64,000 bases of DNA, from NCBI GenBank assembly GCA_003868215.1, contig QWDQ01000005.1:62001-126000 (forward strand), in the 5' to 3' direction. The notes under the pieces were generated by a model, which saw nothing but the letters and a program-made list of their open reading frames with translations, was not told the origin of the DNA and made no database searches. The stretch is from Pseudophaeomoniella oleicola (lineage: Eukaryota; Ascomycota; Eurotiomycetes; Phaeomoniellales; Phaeomoniellaceae). A program made the position numbers and the translations under genes. Of this stretch, positions 55,648-64,000 are shown in pieces; the first letter of the stretch is position 1; each line of letters starts with the position of its first letter.

Positions 55648-56910
55648 TCAGTTCTTTTTGCTATCCAAATACATCTTCGCCATGGAACTGACGATCGGGG
55701 CAATAGCCTGGTACTGCTTCTGGCCTTGTTGATAATATTGGCCTAATTTGTTCACGTCGAAATTGAAACCCTGACCTCGTTTGCTGCGTGATTTGTCGCG
55801 TGAATATCGGTCACGACGGTCGCGGTCACGGTCGGAGTATGAGCCGTAGCTGTCGTATCGATCTCGATCTCGATCTCTGCCTCGATCCCTATCGCGATCA
55901 CGTGCGTAACGATCTCGGTCGCCGTAGGGGTCGCTGCGTCGGCTTTTGCGAGGGTCGTCGTCAAGGGATCTGTATCCGCGATCACGATCACGGTCTGAGC
56001 GACGGGGTGGATAATCATCATAATCGCCGCGCTTGCTGCTGCGACCATAACCTCTGTCACGATCACGAACAGGATTTCGACGATCTCGAGGGTCGTCATA
56101 CCTGTTTCGGTCGCGGTCGTCATAGTCTTGATCATCACGTCGTCTTCTCGCCTCTCTTCCATCTGACTTATACCCTCTGTCCCGATCATCGTATTTGTAT
56201 TTGTCATCTGCATGGCGTGTGCTCCGTGAGCGGCGGACAGGAGGGTCATCATCATAGTTATCATCATCGTCGTCGTAACGACTGCGCCTGTCTCTACGGG
56301 ACAGTGATTTCGGTAGAGGGGCTTCTGGGAGGTAAGGAGCTCGATCTCGGTCTAGGTCTCGTTCCCTTGTGGTATGGCTCCGGCGGATGGGAACATAATC
56401 ATCGTCACCACCGTCATCTTCCAGAGGTTGTTTGTCTCTTCTCCTTGTCTCATTCTTGAATGGCGGAAGGTCATCGTCTAGACCGTCTTTTCCTTTGTCC
56501 CGGTAGCTACGGCTTGCAGGGATGAGATCGTCATCATCATCTCTATAGCTCTTCTTCGCATGTCGTTTAGAATCTGGATCCTTCGCTGTTCGCTTGGGAA
56601 TTTTCACATATCCGTCGTCTTCATCATCGTTGTCAAGGTCATCTCGCTTCGTAGCTACGCCTCGCCTGTGCTTGTCTCTTCGTTCGGAGTCGGATGTTTT
56701 TGGCTCAGTGTCTCGAGGATCCACATTGTCTCGCGGGCTCACTCGCCTTGAAGGTCTAGCCTCTTTGTAATTGTCAAAGTCATCGTAACGGGGAGAGCGG
56801 TGGCGTGTTGATCGCTTGTTGTCGTCTGGATAATCTTCGTCATCAACGTATTTGGAAGATTTCGCACGGCGACTAGGTCGAGGGTCATAACCATCGTAAG
56901 TCGCAGACAT
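55648..56910 (-). CDS. Arg/Asp-rich low-complexity protein
   Basis: Intronless, 420 residues. The product is dominated by mixed-charge repeats of Arg and Asp with Tyr (R-D-R-D-R and D-R-D-R-Y), preceded by segments such as R-R-A-K-S-S-K-Y-V-D-D-E-D. The only ordered-looking part is the C-terminal 45 residues: G-F-N-F-D-V-N-K-L-G-Q-Y-Y-Q-Q-G, then A-I-A-P-I-V-S-S-M-A-K-M-Y-L-D-S-K. I do not recognise a family with a known function. Mixed-charge RD/RE tracts are known in nuclear-speckle and mRNA-processing proteins, so a nuclear RNA-related role is a guess. The underlying DNA is repetitive (GATCTC and CGATCA variants near 55855-55920), which makes the opposite strand open too; the ATG context and the ordered C-terminus favour the minus strand. 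Confidence 0.72.
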   Translation of the reverse strand: MSATYDGYDPRPSRRAKSSKYVDDEDYPDDNKRSTRHRSPRYDDFDNYKEARPSRRVSPRDNVDPRDTEPKTSDSERRDKHRRGVATKRDDLDNDDEDDGYVKIPKRTAKDPDSKRHAKKSYRDDDDDLIPASRSYRDKGKDGLDDDLPPFKNETRRRDKQPLEDDGGDDDYVPIRRSHTTRERDLDRDRAPYLPEAPLPKSLSRRDRRSRYDDDDDNYDDDPPVRRSRSTRHADDKYKYDDRDRGYKSDGREARRRRDDQDYDDRDRNRYDDPRDRRNPVRDRDRGYGRSSKRGDYDDYPPRRSDRDRDRGYRSLDDDPRKSRRSDPYGDRDRYARDRDRDRGRDRDRDRYDSYGSYSDRDRDRRDRYSRDKSRSKRGQGFNFDVNKLGQYYQQGQKQYQAIAPIVSSMAKMYLDSKKN

Positions 56911-58183
56911 AACGATTGCTGTATGGTTGGTTGGATGTATTATTGCTTGGTGGTCATCATCAGTTGTAAGATGCGTCTCATCTCACCATACTTGCACTTG
57001 CACTTGTATTTGTAAGAATCAGAAAATGCAGCATTGACCAATAGTGAAAGCAGAATATGACCGAACTTTAGGCAGCAAAAGAATGTTCAGGATGAGGATA
57101 CGATAGGCAGAGAAGTTGAAGTACAGTAAAAGATGAAGTTTAGTTGCCAGTCAGTCAGTCGTCAATCACATTTGGAGAGCCCCTCGGTCCCTCGTGATCT
57201 GTGCGTCTGGTGACATCAAGCATAACGTAGTAAGTTATGCAAGAGTCTCTATGAACAGTAGAGAAGAGGAAGATCAGTGGCTCCGATGATACCCGATGAA
57301 TTCTCTCCAGGCATGAATTAATTCATTAACCAATCAATCAGACGTCGACGACGATATAGATCAATAACAATAGAGAGAAACACAATGAAGGAGAAATAGG
57401 TGATAGTTGGAATTAGACAATAAGCTGCTAAAGTAATAATAAATAAAGTGAAGAATGACGAACAAAGCCCCAGGTTTTTCCCGTTCCCTTCCCTTCCCTT
57501 CCCTTTTCCCTTGTCTTTCTCTCGTTCTCTTAGCGTTGCTTCTCTTACTACGATAGTGTTGCTTCTCTTAGTGTTGCCCCCCGGACACCATGCAATATAT
57601 ATATACATATATATATTTACAACCAGGGAACATTGGTTTTTACCCATCTCCCCAAGCAAAACCTGGGTACTACGTAGTAAAAACTAACGTCCCCGAGTGT
57701 AGGCAAATAATCATTGGGTTTGTTGCCCCCAGAAGAAAAGGTTTAGTGGCACTCGGTGGGCATCTGCTTGTCGATGACGTCGCCCAAGTCTATGTCGTAG
57801 GGGTCTAGACCCTTTAACTAACAGACAACAATTATCAGATTCAATATCAGGTTTTGTCGTTGATAAGTTATGCTATTGCAAGACTGTAATTAGATTAAAA
57901 CCTCTCCCAGTTTATCCTGCTTATCGTGGATCTTGTGTTTGTTGCTTCTTCTTCTTCTTCTTCTTCTTCTTCTTCTTCTTCTTCTTCTTCTTCTTCTCGC
58001 TTCATCTTCCTCAATACTCATCGGTCTTCTTGATGATTATACGTTCTTCTTATGCCTTGACGATGACATGATCTACTAGCGCTGCTGCTTCTTACTGCGA
58101 TATCTCAACTGCGATACACCTTATATCCACGAGCGATTTGTCTTGCTGAGCCTGTCAATGCGATTCTCACCCAGCTATCCACC
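56911..58183. other. Intergenic with CTT and CCTTC microsatellites
   Basis: No gene supported. It contains an inverted repeat GCATAAC/GTTATGC (57220-57226 / 57234-57240) around the word GTAGTAA, CCCTTCCCTT-type repeats at about 57484-57507, TATATA sequence at 57597-57616, an exact TACTACGTAGTA at 57668-57679, and a long (TTC)n at 57945-57998. The last 180 bases should be the promoter/leader of the Pmp3-family gene. Confidence 0.6.
57945..57998 (+). repeat. (TTC)n microsatellite
   Basis: About 18 uninterrupted TTC units lie roughly 185 bases upstream of the Pmp3-family start codon. It may sit in the promoter or 5' leader. Confidence 0.95.
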
Positions 58184-58756
58184 ATGTTCAAGCGTCTCTG
58201 CATCCTTCTCATCAACATCTTCTTCCCACCTCTCGGTGTCTGTCTACTCTGTGGTCCGGAGACAGACTTGGTAGTCAACTGCCTCCTCTTCATCTGTGCT
58301 GTTATCCCCTCCCATGTACACGCCTTCTACATCTCCTTCACCTATTTCGGACGCAAGAAGAAAGTCAGAAAGGGCAGGTACCCCGGTGATTGGAGATGGG
58401 GCATCTGGAGTAAAAAAGTGCAGTACGGTGGTGCCTCGTGGAGAGAGGTCGAAGATTTGAAATGGGAACAGAAAACGGGAGCGAAGAGAGTAAAGAGCAG
58501 GAGGAGCCCAAGATACGATGACTACTCCGATCCTGACAAAGAGATGAGTCACGTGAACGTGAACAGGAGGCCATCATCCCGTCGACCCACGAGTCAACGA
58601 CCCGGAGCAGCAAGCGTGCACAGACAAGACGCAAACGGTCAATCCAGACCTCCAATATCGAGCAGGACAGCCACCGCGCGCAGCGGATACGGCGGCCAAG
58701 GTGCATTATCGAGAGCAACGAGCAGAAATGACCAGATGTGGTCTAATCATGGATGA
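58184..58756 (+). CDS. Pmp3/UPF0057 family protein with long cytosolic tail
   Basis: Intronless, 190 residues, with a good ACCATG start. The first 55 residues match the Pmp3/RCI2 (stress-responsive plasma membrane proteolipid) signature: L-I-N-I-F-F-P-P-L-G-V-C-L-L-C-G, then D-L-V-V-N-C-L-L, then I-P-S-H-V-H-A-F-Y-I-S-F-T-Y, forming two membrane segments. Typical members end there at 50-60 residues. Here about 130 polar, basic residues follow, Arg/Ser-rich, with no further membrane segment. This layout recalls yeast SNA-type members, which have extended tails and are sorted to the vacuole. Related small proteins affect membrane potential and ion tolerance. A possible splice site near codon 65 was not needed to explain the frame. 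Confidence 0.9.
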   Translation: MFKRLCILLINIFFPPLGVCLLCGPETDLVVNCLLFICAVIPSHVHAFYISFTYFGRKKKVRKGRYPGDWRWGIWSKKVQYGGASWREVEDLKWEQKTGAKRVKSRRSPRYDDYSDPDKEMSHVNVNRRPSSRRPTSQRPGAASVHRQDANGQSRPPISSRTATARSGYGGQGALSRATSRNDQMWSNHG

Positions 58757-59957
58757 CGAGATGAGCTGGAAGAAACGGCGTGTGGCACTCAACTCACGAC
58801 ATCCCATTTACCATTGACGACGTTTGATTCAGAATGACCCTTCCGTGTAATTATAGCAGGCAGGCGTTTTCCTATCTCTCTTTTCCCTCCCCTTGGAGTA
58901 GGCCCATAAGTTCTCAATATATATATATATATATATATATGTGTATGGGGCGAGCTATTCACTGAAAAACGATGTTCATTCGCTCATGAAAATAGAACAG
59001 AATCCTGCTGTTTGACTACTACTAAACTACATGAGTACTAACTACTATGATGAATGCTGATACTGAGACTGATACTGATGCTACATGGAATCATCTGTCC
59101 TTGCTGGGCCTGTGTTCCCCGTAGACAAATGAGACAAACCGAAGTTATCCCTATCTTCCATGCCAACCCAAGTCCAGCGAGGGTTGAACCCTCCATCAGG
59201 TCCTCGTCGTCGTTTTCGCTGTCGTTGATAAAGGTAGGATAGGGGGGTACAGTGCCGGCTGTACGTACGTGATGATTCGTCGGTTGTAGGTGCGTCAAGT
59301 CAAACATCATTCTGACGGGACGAAGCGCAACCACCCACCATGGAACAGTGCAGACCAGCTGCGCCTGTGTCTAGAGGGTTGCTGTCGTCGAGTCAGGACC
59401 GAGTATAATCCGCCTTGGTCAACAAAAGCAAATAGACTTGTCTGATGTAGAAATGCCATCGACGACCTGCGTCGGGAAAGTGCCGAGGACAACGCCGGCG
59501 TTGTCGTAGTAAAATGCAATCATGCACATCATGTAACTCTTCATTCCCTTCCTCCATTTCGTTAACGTAAAACACATGATTCGTACGTGCCGTCAGGCAT
59601 TTTCTCATGTCGCTCTAAAAAAGATTCTCATCATTCGTAACCGTGTAGGTCTGTGGCCTAGCCAGCGACGAACAGCTCCGTCCCCGTTGCTCCTGATAAG
59701 GCGAAATGTAGGTCACCTCACCTAGCCAACGGGATGTCTCAGCCCGGCTTTCGTCAGGAAGGACGGCGGTAATGACAGACATCGCATACGCACTAAACAT
59801 GAGCCGGAAAGTGGATGGTGGTTTCGGAGATCGCGTCTAGCTGGACTATCAAGGGGATGTCTTGCCGCGGTCCGGAGAAGTCAGGTGGCGTTTCGAGCTG
59901 TGATAGTAGGTCGAAGCTTCTTTCCGGCAAGGGCAAACGTCCCAACTCGAGGAGGTA
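58757..59957. other. 1.2-kb tract with (AT)n repeat
   Basis: It contains a 24-bp (AT)n run at 58917-58940 and short TGATACTGA-like repeats near 59057-59080. Three short minus-strand frames (59038-59334, 59307-59519, 59615-59800) lie in a row but show no recognised motif or clear splice links, so no gene is called. Confidence 0.5.
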
Positions 59958-60203
59958 TCACCGGGTGTAACTGTAAGTACTTCCTCCAGTCGCGTAGCCC
60001 GAGTCAGACCAAGAGCCGGTAGTCTTTGAGTAGCTGGACCCATTTGACCGCCTTACTGAATGAGTCGGACAAGCAAAGCCCACGAGTACCGTCTTCTCAA
60101 TGGGCAGGTGTCCTCTTCTCCCATAGTGTTCACATGGATCAACCGCATGACGGTGATACAAGCAGCGACAGACTGCATAACGTTCGACGACCTGATAGCA
60201 CAT
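59958..60203 (-). CDS. Small Cys/His-rich fungal protein
   Basis: Intronless, 81 residues, with an ATG start and stop in place. The first 49 residues hold Cys2, Cys12, Cys14, Cys24 and Cys45 and many His residues (His17, 19, 26, 32, 48) in the order M-C-Y-Q-V-V-E-R-Y, C-R-C-L-Y-H-R-H-A-V-D-P-C, G-R-R-G-H, T-V-L-V-G-F-A-C-P-T-H. The pattern looks like a compact zinc-binding module and resembles small uncharacterised fungal proteins that begin M-C-(Y/F). The C-terminal 30 residues are Ser/Gly/Tyr-rich and disordered (D-S-G-Y-A-T-G-G-S-T). No signal peptide or membrane segment is present. Function is unknown; resemblance to known proteins is from memory of pattern, not from a search. Confidence 0.68.
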   Translation of the reverse strand: MCYQVVERYAVCRCLYHRHAVDPCEHYGRRGHLPIEKTVLVGFACPTHSVRRSNGSSYSKTTGSWSDSGYATGGSTYSYTR

Positions 60204-63200
60204 GTTGAATGTTCCCGTTCAGATTGATAGAGGTAGGAGGTAAGGGATTTTAGAGCCTAGCAGAGAAGGCGTCCAAAGAATATAGGAACGTAGAATGGGA
60301 AGACGGCGAGAAAGAGCGTAATTGAAACGATAGATGGACAATTCAAATTAGACCGATGAGAGAAATCCAAGCATGACTTGTTTGAGGATAGACGGGAAAC
60401 CGAAGATATATACCTTACGGCTGCGGAAAGGACCGAAAATGGACATGTAGTTGCCTAGTCGATTGCAGTCATCGTCTACACTTCCGATCGAAGTATGAGG
60501 CTCTAACAGAATCAGAGACCAAAAATTGCACAAGAGTGGATGCTGCATCAGCCAGTCGAGAATCCGGTCATTCTTCCAAGACCAGTGTGCCTGCAGGGGT
60601 GAATTTGACCCATGCTCTCGGTGTCATATTACGACAGAGAGCGATACTAGAAAGGGGATTGTGTCGAAGTCAGATGATACTGGCAGTGATCGTATCGAGG
60701 AGCCCAAGGACCTGGGTGGAAACAGTGGTGGTGACTTGGGTGCGCCAAAAGGTACGATTTGGGGAACGGCGAGACTAGGCAGTGACCGTTTTGTACAGCG
60801 AACCAATGAACTCGAGTATGGACAAGGCTGACAAGCAATGACCCATTTGGTGACAGGAAGAATGGATCTTTGACATGTACGAGGAGAATTGACGAGGTGA
60901 CGATGTGAGTAAGCCTCAGCTTGGATGAGGCTATGGTGGTTTAAATCGGGTGGGCGAGTACGAGGTGGGATTGGGATTCCCCCGTTCCATTCCATTCCAG
61001 TCCCAGTCCAGTTCAGTTCAGTCATTGATCACGGGTCTAAACTTCCACTAATTTCACAGTAGAGAGACATGGATAGCGCAACATCGACCTCAAGCATTAC
61101 TCATTCGGTCTCCTCGGCGAGGGAACAGGGACGATCATTGGGCGCAGTGAGATCGACGTCGAGTCAAACATTAATCGAGATAGACCGGAAAAAGAGTCAT
61201 TCCCCCCCCCCGCTCCCTTGCCTGCGTCGTACTATCTCGTCAGTTACTCCTGGAGATTATCTTTCCCAGAGCAATGGTAAACTAACTCCCTGCTAACGTG
61301 AAGGGATGCCGTTTTGTCTGACACCCTTTTCGCGCATTTGGCTTGCCCGTTTGATTAATTACTGTAGTAGGGATCAAGGATGGGAGCGAATGGACTTGAG
61401 TTTGGTCAACGTTGACCCTCGAGCCGGCCGTTCTTTCGTCTGCGATAATCTACGATTGAGACAGTCCAAACGAGCAGTCCAATGGGACATGCATCACTTG
61501 CTATCGTGCTTGTCCACCATACCATCTGTGACGATAGATAGGCTGGTTGTGAAGAAGACCTTGGCCCTGTCGTACCTGCAAGGAACAATGTGATACTTAT
61601 ACGGGCCACCGACATGGATAGGAAGGATGAGGTCTCCAAACCACGAGGTGGTCGCTGCACAGGTCGCAGATCTCGATCCACCAATCATCAGCTCAAGCAA
61701 CAATTTCCTAGAAGAGGATCGTCTCGAACTATCAGGATGAGAGACAATAAACTTCGTGTTTCTAAGCCGTTGTCGTGATCCGGTCTCCGCCGCTGCACTT
61801 GACCGGATGATCCCTGGATTATTCAGCTCCCAATCAGACGGCGACGACTCTACTATGATAGGCATGATACGCCCGTGACTCCTACGATACATTCCGACAT
61901 TGTAAAGCAAAGCAGCTTTCGGGCTGCTACTCGCTCGTTCCTCTGCCACATAGTAGATCCTGCGAATCCGGATAGACAGGGACAGAAAGTGCAGCTCCTT
62001 CCCGTCATTGTGCCAGACTGCTGGGTCAGCCAGTACCTGCACAGCAAACCCTGGAAAGGACAGAGTTCAGGTAACATTTCCTACTTTAGATACACCAAGT
62101 AACCGACTCCTCCTAGTCAGATCTGACTGTGATAAATGCCCTCCATTTTTGAGGCTCTCGTCCTCAGCCACGAAATCAGTGGATAGCATTGGTCACTTCG
62201 TACCTAAATTCAGCCCCCAAGGAGCCACATTTTCGACGAGGCGCAATCAGTAGCAATGACCGGCTATCCGATCCCGGCATTCCCATCTTTCCTTTCAAAG
62301 ACACGACGCATGACTGACATCAAATGTGTGCAACTTGCTCTATGGCGAAAGAATCCGTCGCTGCACGCATGTGAAGCAGCAACTCTGAGAGAAGAGTGGT
62401 TAGCACTCCGTAAACTACTTTCCTACTTCAGGGTCAATGTCCGAGAGCGATCTTTCTCTTCACGGCAATGTCTGTGTTTGGAAATCTGATACCAAGGAGA
62501 GGACATTGGATCTTGTGCTACCACACATCCCTCCGAAGCTTCTCGGCTATATTGGAACTAGGGCTGATGTATCGCTGCCAATGAAACCCTCACAGTCATA
62601 CAACGTATCCAGAGGACCGGCACAGATTCAAGTCATCAGTACAGGGTTCATCCCGTGACCATGTTTCAGAGATCGTAACACGTCAGCTAAATATATGTCA
62701 ACGTAATGCCCATCTTCACATTCCGATTACAACCGCTGGAAGGCTTCGATCCGTTATCTTCGTTATATTGCTCACCGTCGCACTCATACTCATTGTGATT
62801 GGCTCTAGATTCAGACCATAATATTTGTCCCTGTCTGTCTGGTGCTCTTCGGGCCAATGTATGCCTTTGCAGGCAGCGTATAATATCCGCCCAGCTCGTT
62901 CCTGTTCTGCCTGGCTGGTCTCAACTGCATACGAACATTGTGAGGGACGTGGTCTCCGACTTCACGAGAGAGTGGTGACCCGGGTCTCCACGGGTAAACA
63001 TTTGATGTAACCATGGACGCCACGCAACTACATCGTACACGAACAGGCTAATTTTGGTAATTAGTGAATGGGCGTAGGCAGCCGGTCAAGGTAGCGGTTG
63101 GCTTTGAACCTACTGACTACGTGGGTGGTGAACCTGGAGATAGGATCACTACGGCACTGATATCGCGGAGAGAAGGCGCTCATCTGACGAACTTGGTGCA

Positions 63201-64000
63201 ACAGGGAATGTACTACGCTATGCTCTCTGAAAGGCCTTTTTGCTTTCACTACTTAGAAGCATCTTCGACCATCTCAGCGCTATTTGAACAGGCTTTGTGC
63301 ACACTGTCACATGTTCCTTGAATACGTGCTACAACCTGCAATCGCGGAAGCCAATGAATCCGATCGTGTCGAAGCTGAGACCAGGGTGTCAATTGTCTGG
63401 AGAAAGCACTTGATCGGGAAGAGGACTCCGTGCTTACCTCAGTAATGCTCCTGCTTACAGTACTTCAGAATTGCCACATATCTCAAAGAGCAGCATCTCC
63501 TTTCCTGAGACTTCTGGTACTTCACGTTAAGGGTCTACATCGAATGGGCATCCTCATTCCCATAAGGTACAGTAGTGCTGTCACACCAGTCAGGGCGTAT
63601 CTAGATCGTGCAACAGCACTCTCTTATTCATGGTTCGTTCTGGTAGACGTATACTGCCAACCATGTCAAACGCACAGTCTGATTAAAGAAAGACATAATT
63701 CATCACGGTCAGTGTCGACATTGGTGAAAGTCCGAAGATCAACTTCGGCTTATTGTTCAATGTCGGTAGATCAACACCGCGAAACCACAACTCCTTAGGC
63801 CATTTCCATATCGCCTTTCTCCGCCTATACGATCAACACTTCTGGTCTTGTGTTTGCAGGACGGTAAGTCGTAATTTGAGAAATAAGTTCCTTGATTGAA
63901 CATATCTTCCCTCTCATTAGTATTACTAAAGTGAGTGTGTCTTTCCGTTTCTAATTCTGTATCCTCTATGGGGTGATAGAGTATACTACCCTAGTAGTAG
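60204..64000. other. 3.8-kb gene-poor right end
   Basis: No gene could be supported. A Ser-rich frame at 61069-61296 (+) ends near a GTAAAC that could be a donor, but no partner exon was found. Overlapping frames at 61494-62042 (-) and 62256-62658 (+) lack known motifs. A tRNA B-box-like word occurs on the minus strand near 63104-63114 without a complete tRNA. Short repeats include TCCATTCCATTCCAG near 60987-61001 and a run of C at 61203-61211. Confidence 0.45.

Noticed and set aside
55788-56459. Plus-strand frame of 223 codons opposite the Arg/Asp-rich gene
   Set aside because: The repeated GATC-rich DNA leaves both strands open; the minus strand has the ordered C-terminus and a sensible start.
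61069-61296. Ser-rich plus-strand frame as a first exon
   Set aside because: A possible GTAAAC donor lies near its end, but no downstream exon in frame with a recognisable sequence could be found.
63060-63140. tRNA candidate on the minus strand (B-box-like GGTTCAAAGCC)
   Set aside because: The T arm has a mismatch and no matching 5' acceptor strand or A box at the right distance was found.
1-64000. LTR or virus-like elements, DNA transposons, CRISPR arrays, rRNA genes
   Set aside because: No reverse transcriptase, integrase, transposase, long terminal or inverted repeats, regular spacer arrays or rRNA sequence was recognised on either strand by eye. Diverged relics cannot be excluded without a repeat library.

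Overview
The window comes from a filamentous ascomycete (Pezizomycotina). The evidence is the gene content (PEX2, a TINA/Msd1-type spindle-pole protein, a fungal indoleamine 2,3-dioxygenase, a zinc-binding Cox4, an APC-family permease), the many short introns of about 47-65 nt with GTRNGT donors and YAG acceptors, and the near-even base composition. No species can be named from sequence alone. All exon joins given here were read by eye from splice sites and reading-frame continuity.

Region 1 (1-9.3 kb) carries the 3' end of an MFS transporter, a spherulin-4-like gene, a four-exon amino-acid permease and a vacuolar-type alkaline phosphatase. Region 2 (10.2-27.4 kb) is a dense housekeeping block: KAP120/importin-11 divergent from PEX2, the small U2AF subunit convergent with an NADP-type zinc alcohol dehydrogenase, an uncharacterised ubiquitin-like/UBA-like protein, a TPR-F-box protein of the Dia2/Pof3 type divergent from a TINA homologue, and indoleamine 2,3-dioxygenase. 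Region 3 (27.4-49 kb) is gene-poor. It holds three unrelated-looking Myb/SANT-type regulators and an ERD2-like receptor with a long acidic tail, separated by 2-6 kb of apparently non-coding DNA. Region 4 (49-58.8 kb) is dense again: a TauD-type dioxygenase, COX4 divergent from NUP85, an Arg/Asp-rich protein and a tailed Pmp3-family protein. Region 5 (58.8-64 kb) is sparse; its one convincing gene is a small Cys/His-rich protein.

The housekeeping genes serve separate pathways: nuclear transport (KAP120, NUP85), splicing (U2AF35), peroxisome import (PEX2), respiration (COX4), tryptophan/kynurenine metabolism (IDO), and mitosis or replication control (TINA, Dia2). There is no sign of a secondary-metabolite or pathogenicity cluster. 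I recognised no LTR element, virus-like element, LINE, DNA transposon, rRNA or convincing tRNA. The most notable unexplained signals are the three Myb/SANT genes inside long non-coding tracts, three exact copies of a 12-bp palindrome (TACTACGTAGTA) with several partial copies in intergenic DNA, and several small or tailed proteins of unknown role.
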